Assembly: GCA_003389215.1 (NCBI GenBank)
Contig: QQVP01000029.1
Span: forward strand, 1-58,215
DNA length: 58,215 bases
Source of the DNA: Planctomycetota bacterium
GTDB lineage: Bacteria > Planctomycetota > Planctomycetia > Pirellulales > UBA7805
Reading direction: 5' to 3'
Shown here: positions 1 to 11,400 of the stretch, in pieces
Position numbering within the stretch: the first letter of the stretch is position 1
Layout: every line of letters starts with the position of its first letter
Notes under the pieces: generated by a model
Told to the model about the DNA's origin: nothing
The model's input: only the letters and a program-made list of their open reading frames with translations
Databases searched by the model: none
Made by a program: the position numbers and the translations under genes

Positions 1-124
1 CCTGGGACCCGACGAGCTCGACTGGCAGGGCATTACGCGGTTTCTCGAACATCAGCCGCATATCCGTCGGCGGATGGCGACGCTCAACCGCGACGCCGAT
101 TCGCGGCTGGCCCGCCAGCAGTGA
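1..124 (+). CDS. C-terminal fragment of an unidentified protein
   Basis: An open frame runs in from the left edge and ends at a TGA. It encodes about 40 residues ending in RLARQQ, hydrophilic and rich in Arg, Asp and Gln, with no membrane segment or recognisable motif. The codon use resembles the neighbouring genes, so this is probably the true 3' end of a gene that starts outside the window. The family cannot be named from this stretch. Confidence 0.45.
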   Translation, partial: LGPDELDWQGITRFLEHQPHIRRRMATLNRDADSRLARQQ

Positions 125-416
125 TATTGGGCTCGCGGTGGCGATGTCCGTTGCGCGGTAGCGATAGCGGGCCGCTGGCGATTTCGCCTTCGCTCGCGAC
201 GTGTTCTCGCCTGCTGGCTGGCGACGACTGTGACGTTGCCCTCGAATGCCTTTGCCACCGAAATTGCCCTTGGCGCCTGAAATTCCGTTTTGGTAGAAGC
301 CGCCTCACTTTTCACCCAGTGTGTCTTGCGCGGAGTGTCTAGAGCGTCTGTCCGCTCGGAGTCGACCGCGCGTTCCCATCTTACGCAGGCAATTCTGCCC
401 CCATCGAGGTGTTGCG
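125..416. other. Intergenic, no gene seen
   Basis: These 292 bases separate the left-edge gene from the small secreted protein. I see no convincing reading frame, terminator hairpin or repeat. The plus-strand promoter of the next gene should lie here, but no clear -35/-10 pair could be picked. Confidence 0.4.
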
Positions 417-623
417 ATGAGAATGACTCTCTCCGCGTTCGTCGTGTTGTTTGGAGTTGCGTTTGGCAACGGCTGTCGCAGTTGCGACAGTTGCTATCCG
501 TCGGGTCCGGTCGTGAGCGGCGTGCCGGGTTGTTCCACTTGCGGCGACGGCGGTGCTCCGGCTCCGTACTACAGCGGTTCGGCGACGACGATTTCTCCGC
601 AGATGGAGACGGTGACGCCGTAG
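417..623 (+). CDS. Small Cys-rich secreted protein (68 aa)
   Basis: Unrecognised small exported protein. The ATG at 417 follows a GAGG motif at good spacing, and it places a hydrophobic signal (about residues 5-19, rich in Phe, Val, Ala and Leu) at the N-terminus. A longer upstream reading exists but would put a charged, Arg-rich leader before the signal. The mature part opens with a Cys-rich run, NGCRSCDSCYPSG, then GCSTCGDGG, giving five Cys in about 24 residues. The first Cys could be lipidated, but the lipobox is poor (FGNGC). Metal binding or disulfide cross-linking is possible but unproven. Short Cys-rich secreted proteins of this kind are common in planctomycetes. Confidence 0.6.
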   Translation: MRMTLSAFVVLFGVAFGNGCRSCDSCYPSGPVVSGVPGCSTCGDGGAPAPYYSGSATTISPQMETVTP

Positions 624-676
624 CTTCGCTGGCGGCATAGGGTGCCGGCGGGCGGCAGTACGCCGCCGCTTCGCCG

Positions 677-1963
677 TTAGAGTTTCCAGCCGTCGAGCAG
701 CGTTGAGCCGCGCTGCACCACGACGATCTGATCGCGCACGACGACATCTTCCGAGATATCCTGCTCGGCAAAGTCGCGATCGTTCACGATGCGCACCTTG
801 CTGCCGATGTGGCAGTTCTTGTCGATGATGGCCCCTTCGATGTACGTGCCCGAGCCGATGCCCAGGGGCGGCCGCCCTTTGGAGCTGTCGTTGGCCAGGT
901 CCTCGGGCGACTCGTAATAGTCGGCTCCCATCACGATCGAGTTGCGAATCGTCACGCCGTCGCCAATCTGGCAGCGCAGCCCCACGACGCTGTTCTCGAT
1001 CGTGGTCCCCTCGCCGATGATGCAACCGTCGGCCACCAGGCTGCCTTTGAGCGTGCCACCGTCGCAGCGCGTCGGCGGCAGGTGGCGGGCCCGCGAGTAG
1101 ATCGGCGCTTCGGGCGTGACGAACTGAAAGGGCGATCGCGGACTGGCCAGGGCGAGGTTGCAGTCGTAGAACGAGCCGATCGTTCCCACGTCTTCCCAAT
1201 AGCCGTCGAACAGATGCGTCTGGACGTGACTGGCGCGGAACGAGGCGGGAAAGACCTCTTTGCCGAAGTCTTGATAGCTGTTCCGCTGCAACACGTCGAC
1301 GAGAAACTTGCGGTTGAACAGGTAGATGCCCATGCTCGCCAGCAGCTCGCGACCGTCGCTCTTGATGCCACGGGCGTCGATCCAGGCAGGGTCCATGCGG
1401 ACGCTCTCGATCTCGGTGTCGGTCTGCGGCTTCTCGACGAATCCGCACACGCGTCCCGTTTCGTCGAGCTGCATGATGCCCAGCGACGAGGCGTCCTCGC
1501 GCGAGACGGGAATCGCGGCGATCGTCGCCTCGGCGCCGCTCTGTCGGTGGGTGTCGAGCATCTGCTGGAAGTCCATGCGGTAGAGCTGATCGCCGGAGAG
1601 GATCAGCACGTTTTCGACGTCGGGCTGATCGAAGTAGCGGATGTTCTTCCGGACGGCGTCGGCGGTGCCCTGATACCACTGGTTGTCTTCGTTCGTTTGC
1701 TGCGCGGCCAGAATCTCCACATAGCCGCCGCTGAAGCGATCGAAGGTGTAGGTGTTGCGGATGTGGCGATGCAGGCTGACCGAGTTGAACTGGGTGAGCA
1801 CGTAGATTCGCCGCAGCCCGCTATTCAGGCAGTTCGAGATCGGCACGTCGATCAGCCGATACTTGCCCGCCAGCGGCACCGCCGGCTTGCTGCGGAAACG
1901 GGTAAGGGGATGGAGCCGCGTTCCGCGACCTCCGCCCAGCACGAGGGCCATCACTTTTCGCAT
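677..1963 (-). CDS. glgC: Glucose-1-phosphate adenylyltransferase (ADP-glucose pyrophosphorylase)
   Basis: Makes ADP-glucose from ATP and glucose-1-phosphate, the first committed step of glycogen synthesis in the cytoplasm. The 428 residues match the usual family length. The N-terminal nucleotidyltransferase domain shows the pyrophosphorylase loop GGGRGTRL near residue 11, then KPAVPLAGKYRLID, the sugar-phosphate region SGDQLYRMD near residue 120 and FVEKP near 175. The C-terminal third has the repeating short hydrophobic hexads of a left-handed beta-helix (for example IGDGVTIRNSIV), where allosteric effectors bind in this family. The ATG lacks a Shine-Dalgarno but gives the canonical N-terminus. 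It lies downstream of leuS on the same strand, 111 bases away; no other glycogen gene is in view. Confidence 0.95.
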   Translation of the reverse strand: MRKVMALVLGGGRGTRLHPLTRFRSKPAVPLAGKYRLIDVPISNCLNSGLRRIYVLTQFNSVSLHRHIRNTYTFDRFSGGYVEILAAQQTNEDNQWYQGTADAVRKNIRYFDQPDVENVLILSGDQLYRMDFQQMLDTHRQSGAEATIAAIPVSREDASSLGIMQLDETGRVCGFVEKPQTDTEIESVRMDPAWIDARGIKSDGRELLASMGIYLFNRKFLVDVLQRNSYQDFGKEVFPASFRASHVQTHLFDGYWEDVGTIGSFYDCNLALASPRSPFQFVTPEAPIYSRARHLPPTRCDGGTLKGSLVADGCIIGEGTTIENSVVGLRCQIGDGVTIRNSIVMGADYYESPEDLANDSSKGRPPLGIGSGTYIEGAIIDKNCHIGSKVRIVNDRDFAEQDISEDVVVRDQIVVVQRGSTLLDGWKL

Positions 1964-2040
1964 GAGAATTCGAGGGGGATTTTCAGGGCCACGGGAAACG
2001 GTTTTCGAAGCAGGCCGCTGTTACTTCACTTCGTGAGGAC

Positions 2041-2076
2041 GTCGCTGCTTCACACTTCGTCACTGCTTCACACTTC
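2041..2076. repeat. 18-bp direct repeat (2 copies) at the leuS stop
   Basis: Two adjacent 18-base units, GTCGCTGCTTCACACTTC and GTCACTGCTTCACACTTC, differ at one base. The second copy overlaps the leuS stop codon. A further degenerate ACTTCACTTC follows. The tract lies in the 3' untranslated region of leuS and in the gap before glgC. No hairpin with a U-run is formed. Confidence 0.8.
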
Positions 2077-4915
2077 ACTTCACCACAAAATTGACCATTC
2101 GCCCGGGCACGACGACCGCCTTGACGACCGTTTTCTCGGCCAGGATCTCGGAGATCTTGCCGTCGGCCCGTGCGGTCGCTTCCAGCGCCGCCGGGTCGGC
2201 GTCGGCGGCCGCGACGATCTTGGCCCGCAGTTTGCCGTTGACCTGCACCGGGATCTCGACGGTCGCCTCGCGGATCAGGGCTTCGTCGAACGCGGGCCAC
2301 GGTTCGTAGGCTAGCGAGTCGGTGTGGCCGAGCAGCTGCCACAGCTCTTCGGCCAGGTGGGGTGCCAGCGGCGCGAGCAGCAGCACGAACGACTCCAAGG
2401 CGGCTCGCGGGCGTCGATCGATTTTCAGGAAGTAGTTGGTGAACTCCATCAGGCGGGCAATCGCGGTATTGAAGCTGAGCCGGTCGAAGTCTTCGGTGAC
2501 TGCCTTGATTGTCTTGTGCAAGACGCGGTTCTGCTCCTCGTCGGCCTCGACGTCGGCCACGGCGGCGTTCAGCGCCGGGGCTTCGCTCCGCTCGTCGGCG
2601 ATCATCCGCCAGGCCCGATCGAGAAAGCCGCGCACGCCGTTGACGCCCTCCATATTCCAGGGTTTCGTCGCTTCGAGCGGGCCCATGAACATCTCGTACA
2701 GCCGCAGCGCGTCGGCCCCGTATTCGCGAATGACTGCGTCGGGGTTGACCACGTTGCCGCGGCTCTTCGACATCTTGTAGGCGCGGCTGTCGAGCTTGAT
2801 CGACGGGTCGGCCTTGAGCACGAACGACTCGCCCTGCTTTTCCGCGTCGTGTTCGTCGACCCGCACCGCGGACACGGCGGCCCCGGTCGCCTTCTCGATC
2901 GAGTTGCCTTCTTCGTCGGTGGTGACCTCCCCGGTGCCGAGCCAGGAACCGTCGGCCCGCTGGAAACCGGTGATTTCGACCTCGCCCAGGATCATGCCCT
3001 GATTGACCAGCTTGCGGAACGGCTCGTCTGTGCTTACCACGCCGCGATCGAAGAGCACCTTGTGCCAGAAGCGGGCGTAGAGCAGGTGCAGCACCGCGTG
3101 CTCCGCGCCGCCAATATAGAGGTCGACCGGCATCCAGGCTCGCTCGACTTCCGGATCGACCAGCCGCTCCGTGTTTTGCGGATCGAGAAACCGCAGGTAG
3201 TACCAGCAAGAGCCGGCCCACTGGGGCATCGTGTTCGTTTCGCGCTTGTAGCGGACGCCGTCGATCTCTTGGTAGAGCCAGTCCTCGGGGGCTTTGTCGA
3301 GCGGCGGCTCGGGGCGACCGTGCGGTTTGAAGTCGTCCAGATGCGGCAGGTCGACCGGCAGCTCCTCGGCCGGCACAGGCCGTACCCGATCGGTGGCGTT
3401 GCCGTCGGCGTCGAGCTCGTGGAGGATCGGAAACGGTTCGCCCCAGAAGCGTTGCCGGCTGAACAGCCAGTCGCGAAGCTTGAAGTTGACCGCGCTGCGG
3501 CCGAGCCCTTGCTGGCTCAAGTCGGCGGCAATCCGCGTCTTGAACTCCGCGGTTGCCAGGCCGTCGTAGTCGCCAGAGTTGATCGCCGCGCCGTCGCCCG
3601 TGAAGACGGCCTGGGCGGACAGGACATCGTCGCGCGCGGCCGTTTCAATATCGCGCTGGGGGTCGACGACCGCCACGATGGGGATGTCGAACTTTTTGGC
3701 AAACTCAAAGTCGCGCTCGTCATGTCCCGGCACGGCCATGATCGCTCCCGTGCCGTAGCTGATCAGCACGTAGTCGGCAATCCAGATCGGAATCGGTTGT
3801 CCGTTGACGGGATTCACCGCGTGCGCGCCGGTGAACACCCCGGTCTTTTCTTTGGCCAGTTCGGTGCGGTCGAGATCGCTCTTGGCCGCCGCGGCCTGAC
3901 AATACGCGGCGACGGCGTCGGCCTGTTCCGGCGTGGTGAGCCGCTCGACGGCCGGGTGCTCGGGCGCGATGACCATGTAGGTGGCCCCGAAGAGCGTGTC
4001 GGGCCGCGTCGTATAGATTCGCAGCACGTCGTCTTCTGGTTTGCGAGGAAAGCCCGCGGTGGCCCGGGCTTCTTTCCAGGCGGCAAATTGCAGGGTCGGG
4101 CCGATGAAGAAGTCGACCTCGGCGCCGCTGCTGCGACCGATCCAGTTTCGTTGCAGCGTCTTGATGCTCTCGGGCCAATCGAGCTGTTCGAGCCCCGCCT
4201 CGAGCCGTTCGGCATAGGCGGTGATCCGCAGCATCCATTGCCGCAGCGGCATCCGCACCACGGGATGGCTCCCCCGTTCGCTCTTGCCGTCGATCACCTC
4301 TTCGTTGGCGAGCACGGTTCCCAGGGCAGGGCACCAGTTGACCGGCGCGTGCGTCTGATAGGCCAGACGATGCTCGTCGCGATACTGGTCGACGGCTTGC
4401 TCGCCCGCCGCGGCGACGTCGTCGGGAATGGGCAGCTCGGCAATTGGCCGGCCCTGTTGCGACTGCGGATCGAACCAGGTGTCGAACAACTGCAGGAAGA
4501 TCCACTGCGTGAAGCGAAAGTAGGCCACGTCGGTGGTGGCCAGCTCGCGCTGCCAATCGTAGGAAAAACCGATCATCTTCAACTGCCGGCGGAAGTTGTC
4601 GATGTTCTTTTCGGTTTGCTCCCGCGGATGGGTATTTGTCTTGATGGCGTGCTCTTCGGCGGGCAGTCCGAACGAGTCGAAGCCCATCGGGTGCAGCACG
4701 CTCTTGCCGCACATGCGGGCATAGCGGCAAACGATGTCCGTGGCGGTATAGCCCTCGGGATGGCCGACGTGCAGCCCGTCGCCGCTGGGGTAGGGGAACA
4801 TGTCGAGGACGTAGAGCTTCTCGCCCGTCGGCAAACGGGGAGCGGCAAACGTTTGGTTCTGCTCCCAGAATTGCTGCCACTTCGGCTCGACGATGGCCGG
4901 GTTGTAGCGGGGCAT
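2075..4915 (-). CDS. leuS: Leucyl-tRNA synthetase
   Basis: Charges tRNA-Leu with leucine, a cytoplasmic class I aminoacyl-tRNA synthetase. The HIGH-type signature is HVGH at residues 49-52 inside [13 protein letters not shown], and the KMSKS signature is intact with its first Lys at residue 714 (YKMSKSRGN). Between them is the long CP1 editing region, with the conserved T-rich [13 protein letters not shown] stretch. At 946 residues it is longer than the about 860 of E. coli, with extra length around residues 125-185 and near the KMSKS loop (about 640-700), where acidic Ser/Glu-rich inserts are visible. The ATG at 4915 gives the usual start, MPRYNP, without a clear ribosome binding site. glgC follows on the same strand. 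Confidence 0.97.
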   Translation of the reverse strand: MPRYNPAIVEPKWQQFWEQNQTFAAPRLPTGEKLYVLDMFPYPSGDGLHVGHPEGYTATDIVCRYARMCGKSVLHPMGFDSFGLPAEEHAIKTNTHPREQTEKNIDNFRRQLKMIGFSYDWQRELATTDVAYFRFTQWIFLQLFDTWFDPQSQQGRPIAELPIPDDVAAAGEQAVDQYRDEHRLAYQTHAPVNWCPALGTVLANEEVIDGKSERGSHPVVRMPLRQWMLRITAYAERLEAGLEQLDWPESIKTLQRNWIGRSSGAEVDFFIGPTLQFAAWKEARATAGFPRKPEDDVLRIYTTRPDTLFGATYMVIAPEHPAVERLTTPEQADAVAAYCQAAAAKSDLDRTELAKEKTGVFTGAHAVNPVNGQPIPIWIADYVLISYGTGAIMAVPGHDERDFEFAKKFDIPIVAVVDPQRDIETAARDDVLSAQAVFTGDGAAINSGDYDGLATAEFKTRIAADLSQQGLGRSAVNFKLRDWLFSRQRFWGEPFPILHELDADGNATDRVRPVPAEELPVDLPHLDDFKPHGRPEPPLDKAPEDWLYQEIDGVRYKRETNTMPQWAGSCWYYLRFLDPQNTERLVDPEVERAWMPVDLYIGGAEHAVLHLLYARFWHKVLFDRGVVSTDEPFRKLVNQGMILGEVEITGFQRADGSWLGTGEVTTDEEGNSIEKATGAAVSAVRVDEHDAEKQGESFVLKADPSIKLDSRAYKMSKSRGNVVNPDAVIREYGADALRLYEMFMGPLEATKPWNMEGVNGVRGFLDRAWRMIADERSEAPALNAAVADVEADEEQNRVLHKTIKAVTEDFDRLSFNTAIARLMEFTNYFLKIDRRPRAALESFVLLLAPLAPHLAEELWQLLGHTDSLAYEPWPAFDEALIREATVEIPVQVNGKLRAKIVAAADADPAALEATARADGKISEILAEKTVVKAVVVPGRMVNFVVK

Positions 4916-5215
4916 CGAACGTGAACCTGTCGGTTAAGGCGAGATGAAGAAGAGGAGCATTCTCTGCGGCCCGTCGAGATATCGGCAAACGGCCGATTCT
5001 AATGCCTGCAATGCTGGCGGGGTAGGCGGGGTCGGTGCGCGCAGCGCGCAGCCGCACATCTGCCCGAGTGCGGACCCGAACCGACAGTTTGGGAGCGCGA
5101 TCGAGCTTGTTCCAAGTGGCGGAATTCGGTACAAGCCGGCCCTCATCTCGGGCTTGCCCCACCGGCATTTCACATTGGCGTTATCAAGACGCCCCATTTC
5201 GAGCGGAGGTTCGCG
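4916..5215. other. Divergent intergenic region between leuS and the SH3 gene
   Basis: These 300 bases must hold the promoters of leuS (minus) and of the secreted SH3 protein (plus). GC-rich alternating sequence (GCGCGCAGCGCGCAGC) occurs around 5036-5052. I see no T-box leader or other riboswitch-like fold for leuS, and no small gene. The only decisive element is the GGAGG ribosome binding site just before the plus-strand start at 5216. Confidence 0.45.
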
Positions 5216-6748
5216 ATGCGCGAGCGGTGCGCGATTGGTCTTGGTCTGTTGTTAGTCCTGGTCGCTTCGTCGGCCCGGGGCGAGACGACGTTTCCCTACA
5301 AGGCGCTGATCAACGGCAGCGACGTCTACGTTCGTAGCGGACCGGGCAAGAACTACTATCCCACCGACAAGCTGCAACGCGGCACCGAGGTCGAGGTCTA
5401 TCGCCACGATCCGGGCGGTTGGTGTGCGATTCGCCCGCCGCTGGACAGTTTCTCGTGGATCAAGGGCGAGCATCTGCGGCTCGGCGCCGACAGCATCGCC
5501 GAGGTGACCACCGACAAGGCGGTCGCCTACGTCGGCAGTCGCTTCCGCGACGTCCACGACGTGCACCAGGTAAAGCTCGACCGCGGCGAACTGGTCGAGG
5601 TGGTCGGCGAGAAGCGGTTCGCCGAAGCGGGCGAGCGGGTGGCCCAAACCTGGTACAAGGTCTCTCCGCCGGCGGGCGAGTTCCGCTGGGTCTATGGCAA
5701 GCTGGTGCTCAAACAAGAGGGCGAGGTGCCGCTCGCCGAAGCGGGCCAGCCGGAGGCGGCCGCGCCGAACGAACCGGCGCGCGAGCCGACTTTGTTGGCC
5801 GAGTACGAAGACGATTCGCAATCGCACAATGCCGACGCCGCAGATTCGGGGTATGGCCGGGACGCCCATTACGAGCCGGAGCTGGCCGACCTGGAACCGG
5901 TGGCCGAGGATGTGAACAGCGAGGCGGTCGCGGTCGTCGATTACGAAGCTGGCGATTACGAAACGGAAGCCACCAGCGACCAGCGCCGCGGCAGTGCACC
6001 TCGCCGGCTCGATCTCGAGGGCGAGACGCCTGTGCGGATCGCCAGCGACGACGAAGCCGCCGCGGCCCCGCGAAGTGCCGGATGGGACAATCGCGATCTC
6101 GACCTGGAGCTGTCGTTGATCGTGGCCGAGCAGCCCGACACCTGGGACTTCGTGGAACTGAAGTCACGGGCCAAGCAGGTCTTGGAGACGGCCGAGTCGG
6201 CCCTGGAACGCGGACGGGCACGCACGGTGCTCCGCGAGATCGCCGGTTACGAGGCGATTCAACAAGACTACTTCGAAGCCGCCAAGCTGCGGGCGGAAAC
6301 CGATCGCAAGAACCGCCTGATCGAGGCCTCCGTGGCCCAGGCGGCGGATGAGGACAACGCGGACGACGCCGTGCGGGCGGCGAGTGCCGCGGAAGAAGCG
6401 GCGTCGCACGCCACCGCGGCCGATGCGGACATCGACGACCGCGAAGCAGACACGGCCGGTGGTGAGGAGCCGGTGCGGTTGGCTCCGGAAGCGGTCAGCG
6501 ACCGCTTTGACGGCGTCGGTCGGCTAACGCCGGTGCGATCGAGTCGCGTCGGTGCGCCGCAGTATGCCCTGACGAATGAGGCCGGCGACATCGTCTGTTT
6601 CGTGACGCCGGCGGCGGGCGTGCGGCTGCAGATCTACGTCGGCAAGGTCGTGGGCCTGTCCGGCGTGCGCGGCTGGTTGCCGAAGCTCAAGAGTCGCCAT
6701 CTCACCGCGAAGCGGGTCGAGCTGCTCGAAGAGACCGAGCAACGGTAG
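5216..6748 (+). CDS. Secreted protein with bacterial SH3 domains
   Basis: Exported protein of unknown role, 510 residues. A GGAGG motif precedes the ATG, and the N-terminus is a classic signal peptide (MRERCAIG then a Leu/Val core, cleavage near ARGE at residue 23). Residues about 30-85 form an SH3_3-type domain (DVYVRSGPGKNYYPTDKL, then GGWCAIRPP), and a second SH3-like segment lies at about 95-165. Residues 170-450 are acidic, Ala/Glu/Asp-rich and poorly conserved in look, with a possible helical part near 300-360. The C-terminus (about 440-505) is again ordered and beta-rich, with IVCFVTPAAGVRLQIYVGK. SH3b domains in periplasmic proteins often bind cell-wall material, but in planctomycetes the target is not established. 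It converges with mqnD. Confidence 0.85.
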   Translation: MRERCAIGLGLLLVLVASSARGETTFPYKALINGSDVYVRSGPGKNYYPTDKLQRGTEVEVYRHDPGGWCAIRPPLDSFSWIKGEHLRLGADSIAEVTTDKAVAYVGSRFRDVHDVHQVKLDRGELVEVVGEKRFAEAGERVAQTWYKVSPPAGEFRWVYGKLVLKQEGEVPLAEAGQPEAAAPNEPAREPTLLAEYEDDSQSHNADAADSGYGRDAHYEPELADLEPVAEDVNSEAVAVVDYEAGDYETEATSDQRRGSAPRRLDLEGETPVRIASDDEAAAAPRSAGWDNRDLDLELSLIVAEQPDTWDFVELKSRAKQVLETAESALERGRARTVLREIAGYEAIQQDYFEAAKLRAETDRKNRLIEASVAQAADEDNADDAVRAASAAEEAASHATAADADIDDREADTAGGEEPVRLAPEAVSDRFDGVGRLTPVRSSRVGAPQYALTNEAGDIVCFVTPAAGVRLQIYVGKVVGLSGVRGWLPKLKSRHLTAKRVELLEETEQR

Positions 6749-6773
6749 GTGACGGCGTCGGTATTGCCGCGAC

Positions 6774-7634
<861 letters not shown>

Positions 7635-7933
7635 CTCAGGCTCCTTGATAGCTAGATGGATATCGACAACCGGATAGATATCGACAACCGCGGACCATCG
7701 CGGAGGTCTAACCGCGACCGCATGGCCGGGTTAACCGCTGCCTGGGCCCTGCGGGGGGAGTGCGAGCCGGTAGTTTCGCCCATCGCCGCGCGGGCGTCAA
7801 CTCGCGCAGCGCAGGCGCACGCATGAACCGCAGGCGGCTCCGCGGCTCGCCAAAGACGGGCGTGGCGCCGATGGCCGCGCAGGCCCGAGCGGGCCGGAGT
7901 GCGAGTCGAGTCGACCTTTGGCCGCCGAGCGAC
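7635..7933. other. Intergenic between fliS and mqnD
   Basis: About 300 bases with no gene. It contains the mqnD ribosome binding site, a direct repeat described separately (7659-7690), and a GC-rich stretch from about 7700 to 7930 with no U-tailed hairpin, so no clear terminator for the fliD-fliS transcript could be identified. Confidence 0.45.
7659..7690. repeat. 14-bp direct repeat upstream of mqnD
   Basis: GATATCGACAACCG occurs twice, at 7659-7672 and 7677-7690, an 18-base period. It lies 25-56 bases upstream of the mqnD start codon, a position where a regulator could bind in tandem or where the leader could be affected. No protein is known to bind it; the regulatory reading is inference. 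Confidence 0.7.
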
Positions 7934-8380
7934 TTAGGCTTCGAGCGACGTGGTGGGCGAGCTGGTCATGCTGCCACCGACGTGGGGCGCGGGCGTGGTC
8001 CGCTTGGTGCCCAGCTTGCTGCAGACCTGCTGCCACGTCTCTTGCTCGATTTCCAGCACGGAAATCGCTTCCTGGAGCTTCGCTTCGTCGCGATCGGTCT
8101 GGGCCGAGAGCAGGGCGCGGAATACGAACAGGTAGACGCCGGCCACCTTCGAGGTGAGCTGCTTGTCCTTCTCGGGATTCAAGCCACAGAGCAGCTCGGT
8201 GATGATCTGCTGGGCGCGAATCAGGGCTTCGCCGGCCTGTTCGGGCTGTTCGTTCTTCCAGAACTCCTGGGCCGCCCGCGATTGCCGCAGGGCGGCGTCG
8301 ATGAGCATGAGCTGCAGCTTCTGAGGGGCCGCAGTCATGACTTCCGTTTCCAGGTAGTCGCTGCTCGTAGCGGGGTTCAT
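7934..8380 (-). CDS. fliS: Flagellar export chaperone FliS
   Basis: FliS binds the C-terminus of flagellin in the cytoplasm, prevents premature polymerisation and delivers it to the export gate. The 148-residue protein is mostly helical, with the typical early segment YLETEVMTAAPQKLQLMLI (compare the family's YxxxxVxTAxPxxLxLMLYDG), a central RAQQIITELLCGLNPEK and a helical ALLSAQTDRDEAKLQEAISVL. The last 25 residues are Thr/Ser/Pro-rich and probably disordered. The ATG is preceded by GGAGGTGAT, a full-length Shine-Dalgarno. It follows fliD by 97 bases, the usual fliD-fliS order. Confidence 0.9.
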   Translation of the reverse strand: MNPATSSDYLETEVMTAAPQKLQLMLIDAALRQSRAAQEFWKNEQPEQAGEALIRAQQIITELLCGLNPEKDKQLTSKVAGVYLFVFRALLSAQTDRDEAKLQEAISVLEIEQETWQQVCSKLGTKRTTPAPHVGGSMTSSPTTSLEA

Positions 8381-8477
8381 ACATCACCTCCGTGTACGTG
8401 AAAGGGTTTGGTTCGAAAATGGACGCATCGGTTGCTTGTCGTCGCCTAGTGGTCTTCGCCGGCGTGGCGGCTCGTGT

Positions 8478-11400
8478 TTATCGGTTTCGGGAGAGCGAGT
8501 TGATCCGCAAGGGCTCGAGTGCCGTGATCGATTCGATCGCGCTCAGGCTCGACTGCAGCTCGCCGATGATCAGCTCCGCGTTGATGAACTGAGTGAGCAG
8601 CAGCTCGCGGGTCGCGTCGAGGCGGTCGTTCAATCGCAGGATGCGGGCCTCGTTCGAGGCGATCGTTTCGCCCAGGGCCACGGTGCGGTTCACCAGCACG
8701 GAATCCTGGACCCCGGCCAGCTGATCGATCACCAGGTTGAAGCGATCGGAGAGTCCGACGCCGGCGGTCGAAAAGAACTGTTCGACCGCCGCGGGGTCCT
8801 CGGCGAACTTCGACTCGAGCTCGCTTTGGTCGAACGAGAGCGTGCCGTCCTGGTCGACCGAAACGCCTAGTTCCGCCAGCGACTGGATCGAGCCGGCGCC
8901 GAAGATCCGATCGGTGACCAGATTGGCCAGGTCCGATTCCAGCCGGAGCACCGCGCTGTCGCCCTGCAGCGTGCCGCGTGTGTTCGAGTCGACGTCGAAG
9001 GCGGTCAGGATATCGATCCGCTCGCGAATGCTGTTGTAGGTGTCGACGATGGCGATCACTTGGGCGACCAGGTCGGTATCGGTCGACTCGACCAACACGG
9101 TGACGGGCTCGGACGAGGTCTCGTTGAGCGTAACGCTCAGGCCGTCGACCACGCTGTCGAAGGTGTTGCTCGACGAAGCGACAAGGATGCCGCCGCCCGC
9201 GTTGATCTCGTCGCCAAACCGCAGCAGGGCATCCTGCGCGGCGACCGTCTCTTCGAAGGTGATGCCGAGCCCGCTGGCATTGAATCGCACCGCGCCCGCC
9301 TCGCCGGCATTGTCGCTGACGATGTTCAATCGATAGGGCTTCACCGACGATCCGTCGTTGATGATCGTGGCGGTGATGCCCGTGCCGAGTTCGTTGATCT
9401 TGTCGCGAAGGTCCTGCAGCGAATCGTCGGCATCGAGGGTTACCGTATGCTTGGTCGAGCCGTCGATGACCTGGGTCGGCGTGCCGCTGATGTCGACCGT
9501 GGTCGATTCGCCCAGAATGTGCAGATCCCGCGCCACGTCGCCGCTGGTCTCTTCGACCTTGAGCGTTTCGGTGCCGGCGGCCGTGTCGACGAGCAGAATG
9601 CCGTCGCCGGTGTCGTTGATCCGCGCTTCGACCTGAAGTCCCGAGCGGTCGATCTCGAGGATCAGGTCGCCGATCGTCTCGATGCTCGAAGTGACGTTGA
9701 TCGTTTGCGTCGCGCCGAGCGTGTCGGTGATCGTGAACGAGCCGGTAGAGACTCCGCTGCCGCCGTTGAGCGACGAAAGCCGCGTGTTTTTGCTGACCGT
9801 CTGCCGGTCCAGGCTGCCGCCGTCGATCGAGCTGACAGCGGCGTCGACGGTGATGCCCAGCTTGTCGGCGGTGAGCAGGCCATCGCTGCCGTTGGCGACG
9901 ACCAGGTTGTTGGCCGTCGAGCCGGTCGTGTCCGAGATCAAGATGCCGTCGCGGGTGTCGTTGATGCGGGCTTCGATGCCGATCGTGGCCAGGTTGAGTG
10001 TGGCGACCACGTCGTTGAGCGTTTCGGCCGACGAAAGGTCGAAGAAGTTCGCGGAGCCGCTGCGATCGGTGATCGAGATCGTGCCGAGATCGAGGCCTTG
10101 TCCCCCGCCGAGCGTGGAGAGCAACGTGGTGTTGAGCGCGGAGAAGATCCGCCCGCCGGTCAGCGTGTCGCCGGATGCGGTCGTGGTCAGGCCGAGATCC
10201 TCCGCCGCCCTCGAGTCGTTCAGGCTGGTCACCGTAAACGACCCGCCCAGGTCGGTCGTCAGGTCGGTCAGCACGATTCGCTGTCCGTCGCCGGAGAGCG
10301 ACGCCTGCAGCTTGGCCGGATCGGCGGCATTGAGCGTCGCCAGCACGTCGGCCAGGGTCGTTTCGCTGCCTCCGGCGACCGGTTCGATATAGGCGCCGCC
10401 GGAGGTGGTCACGCCGTCGTTGGCCACGTCGATCAGGCCCGTGCCGTCGCTTCCCGAAGCCAACTCCGCGGTGAACCGGGCCGAGGCGATCGGGTGGGCA
10501 TTGACCGCCGCCACGACGTCGGCCGCGGTGGAGGTCGCCTCGTTGATTTCGATGACGATCTCGGTCGGTGAATTGGTCACCGAGACCTGTTCGTTGCCAG
10601 CGGCAATCCCGGCGTTGTGCACGAAGGAGATCGCGTAGCCGTCGAATTCCGGGCCGCCGGTGACCGCGGTGAACTCAATGGCCGCGTTCGGATCGAGCGT
10701 GCCGGGCGTGGTGGCGGTCGACTGGGGGCCTCGCAGCACGGTCGTGTCACCGGCATCGACGGGCGAGTCGCCACTCGATCCCGAAGCCAGCGAGGCGGTG
10801 AACAGGGCCGACACTTCCTCGTCGCCGTTGATTGCCGCGGCAACATCGGCCGCCGTCGTCGAGCCCTCGTCGATCTTGACGATCAAGAGATTGAGGTCGG
10901 CATCGAACGTGGCCGACTCGTTCCCCTTGGTGATCGTCGCATCGTTCTGGTACGCGACGATGACGCCGTCCTGCGACGAGCCCTCCGTGTCCGCGGTGAC
11001 CGTCACATTTGCATTGATGCCGTTGGACGAGTCAGTCGTGCCCGTCGCGCGGGTCCCGGACGTGGCCAATTTGCGGAAGTCGACGTCGAGCGTGGTGCCG
11101 TCGCGAAAGCTGAACTGCAGATCGGCCAGCAGCTCGTCGAAGCCGACACCCAGACCGTCGTTCAAGAAAGAGACGTCAATATCACTGAACAGCGACAAGA
11201 CATCGTCGCCGTCGGCGACGGTCGACGTGGTATCGATCCCGGCGAGGCCGAGGGTGGCGGCCGTGGTGCCGTCGTTGACCTCTTCCACCTTCAGGCTGCC
11301 CGAGCCGCCCGACGTGTCGGTCAGTCGGAACTGATCGCCGCGGGTCGAGGCCGTGACGCTGATGCCGCCGGCGTCGTTGATGGCGTCGAGCACGTCGTCG

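Noticed and set aside
2324..4924. An 866-codon open frame opposite leuS
   Set aside because: It lies entirely antisense to a confidently identified leuS, has no family motif, and long antisense frames are expected at this GC content.
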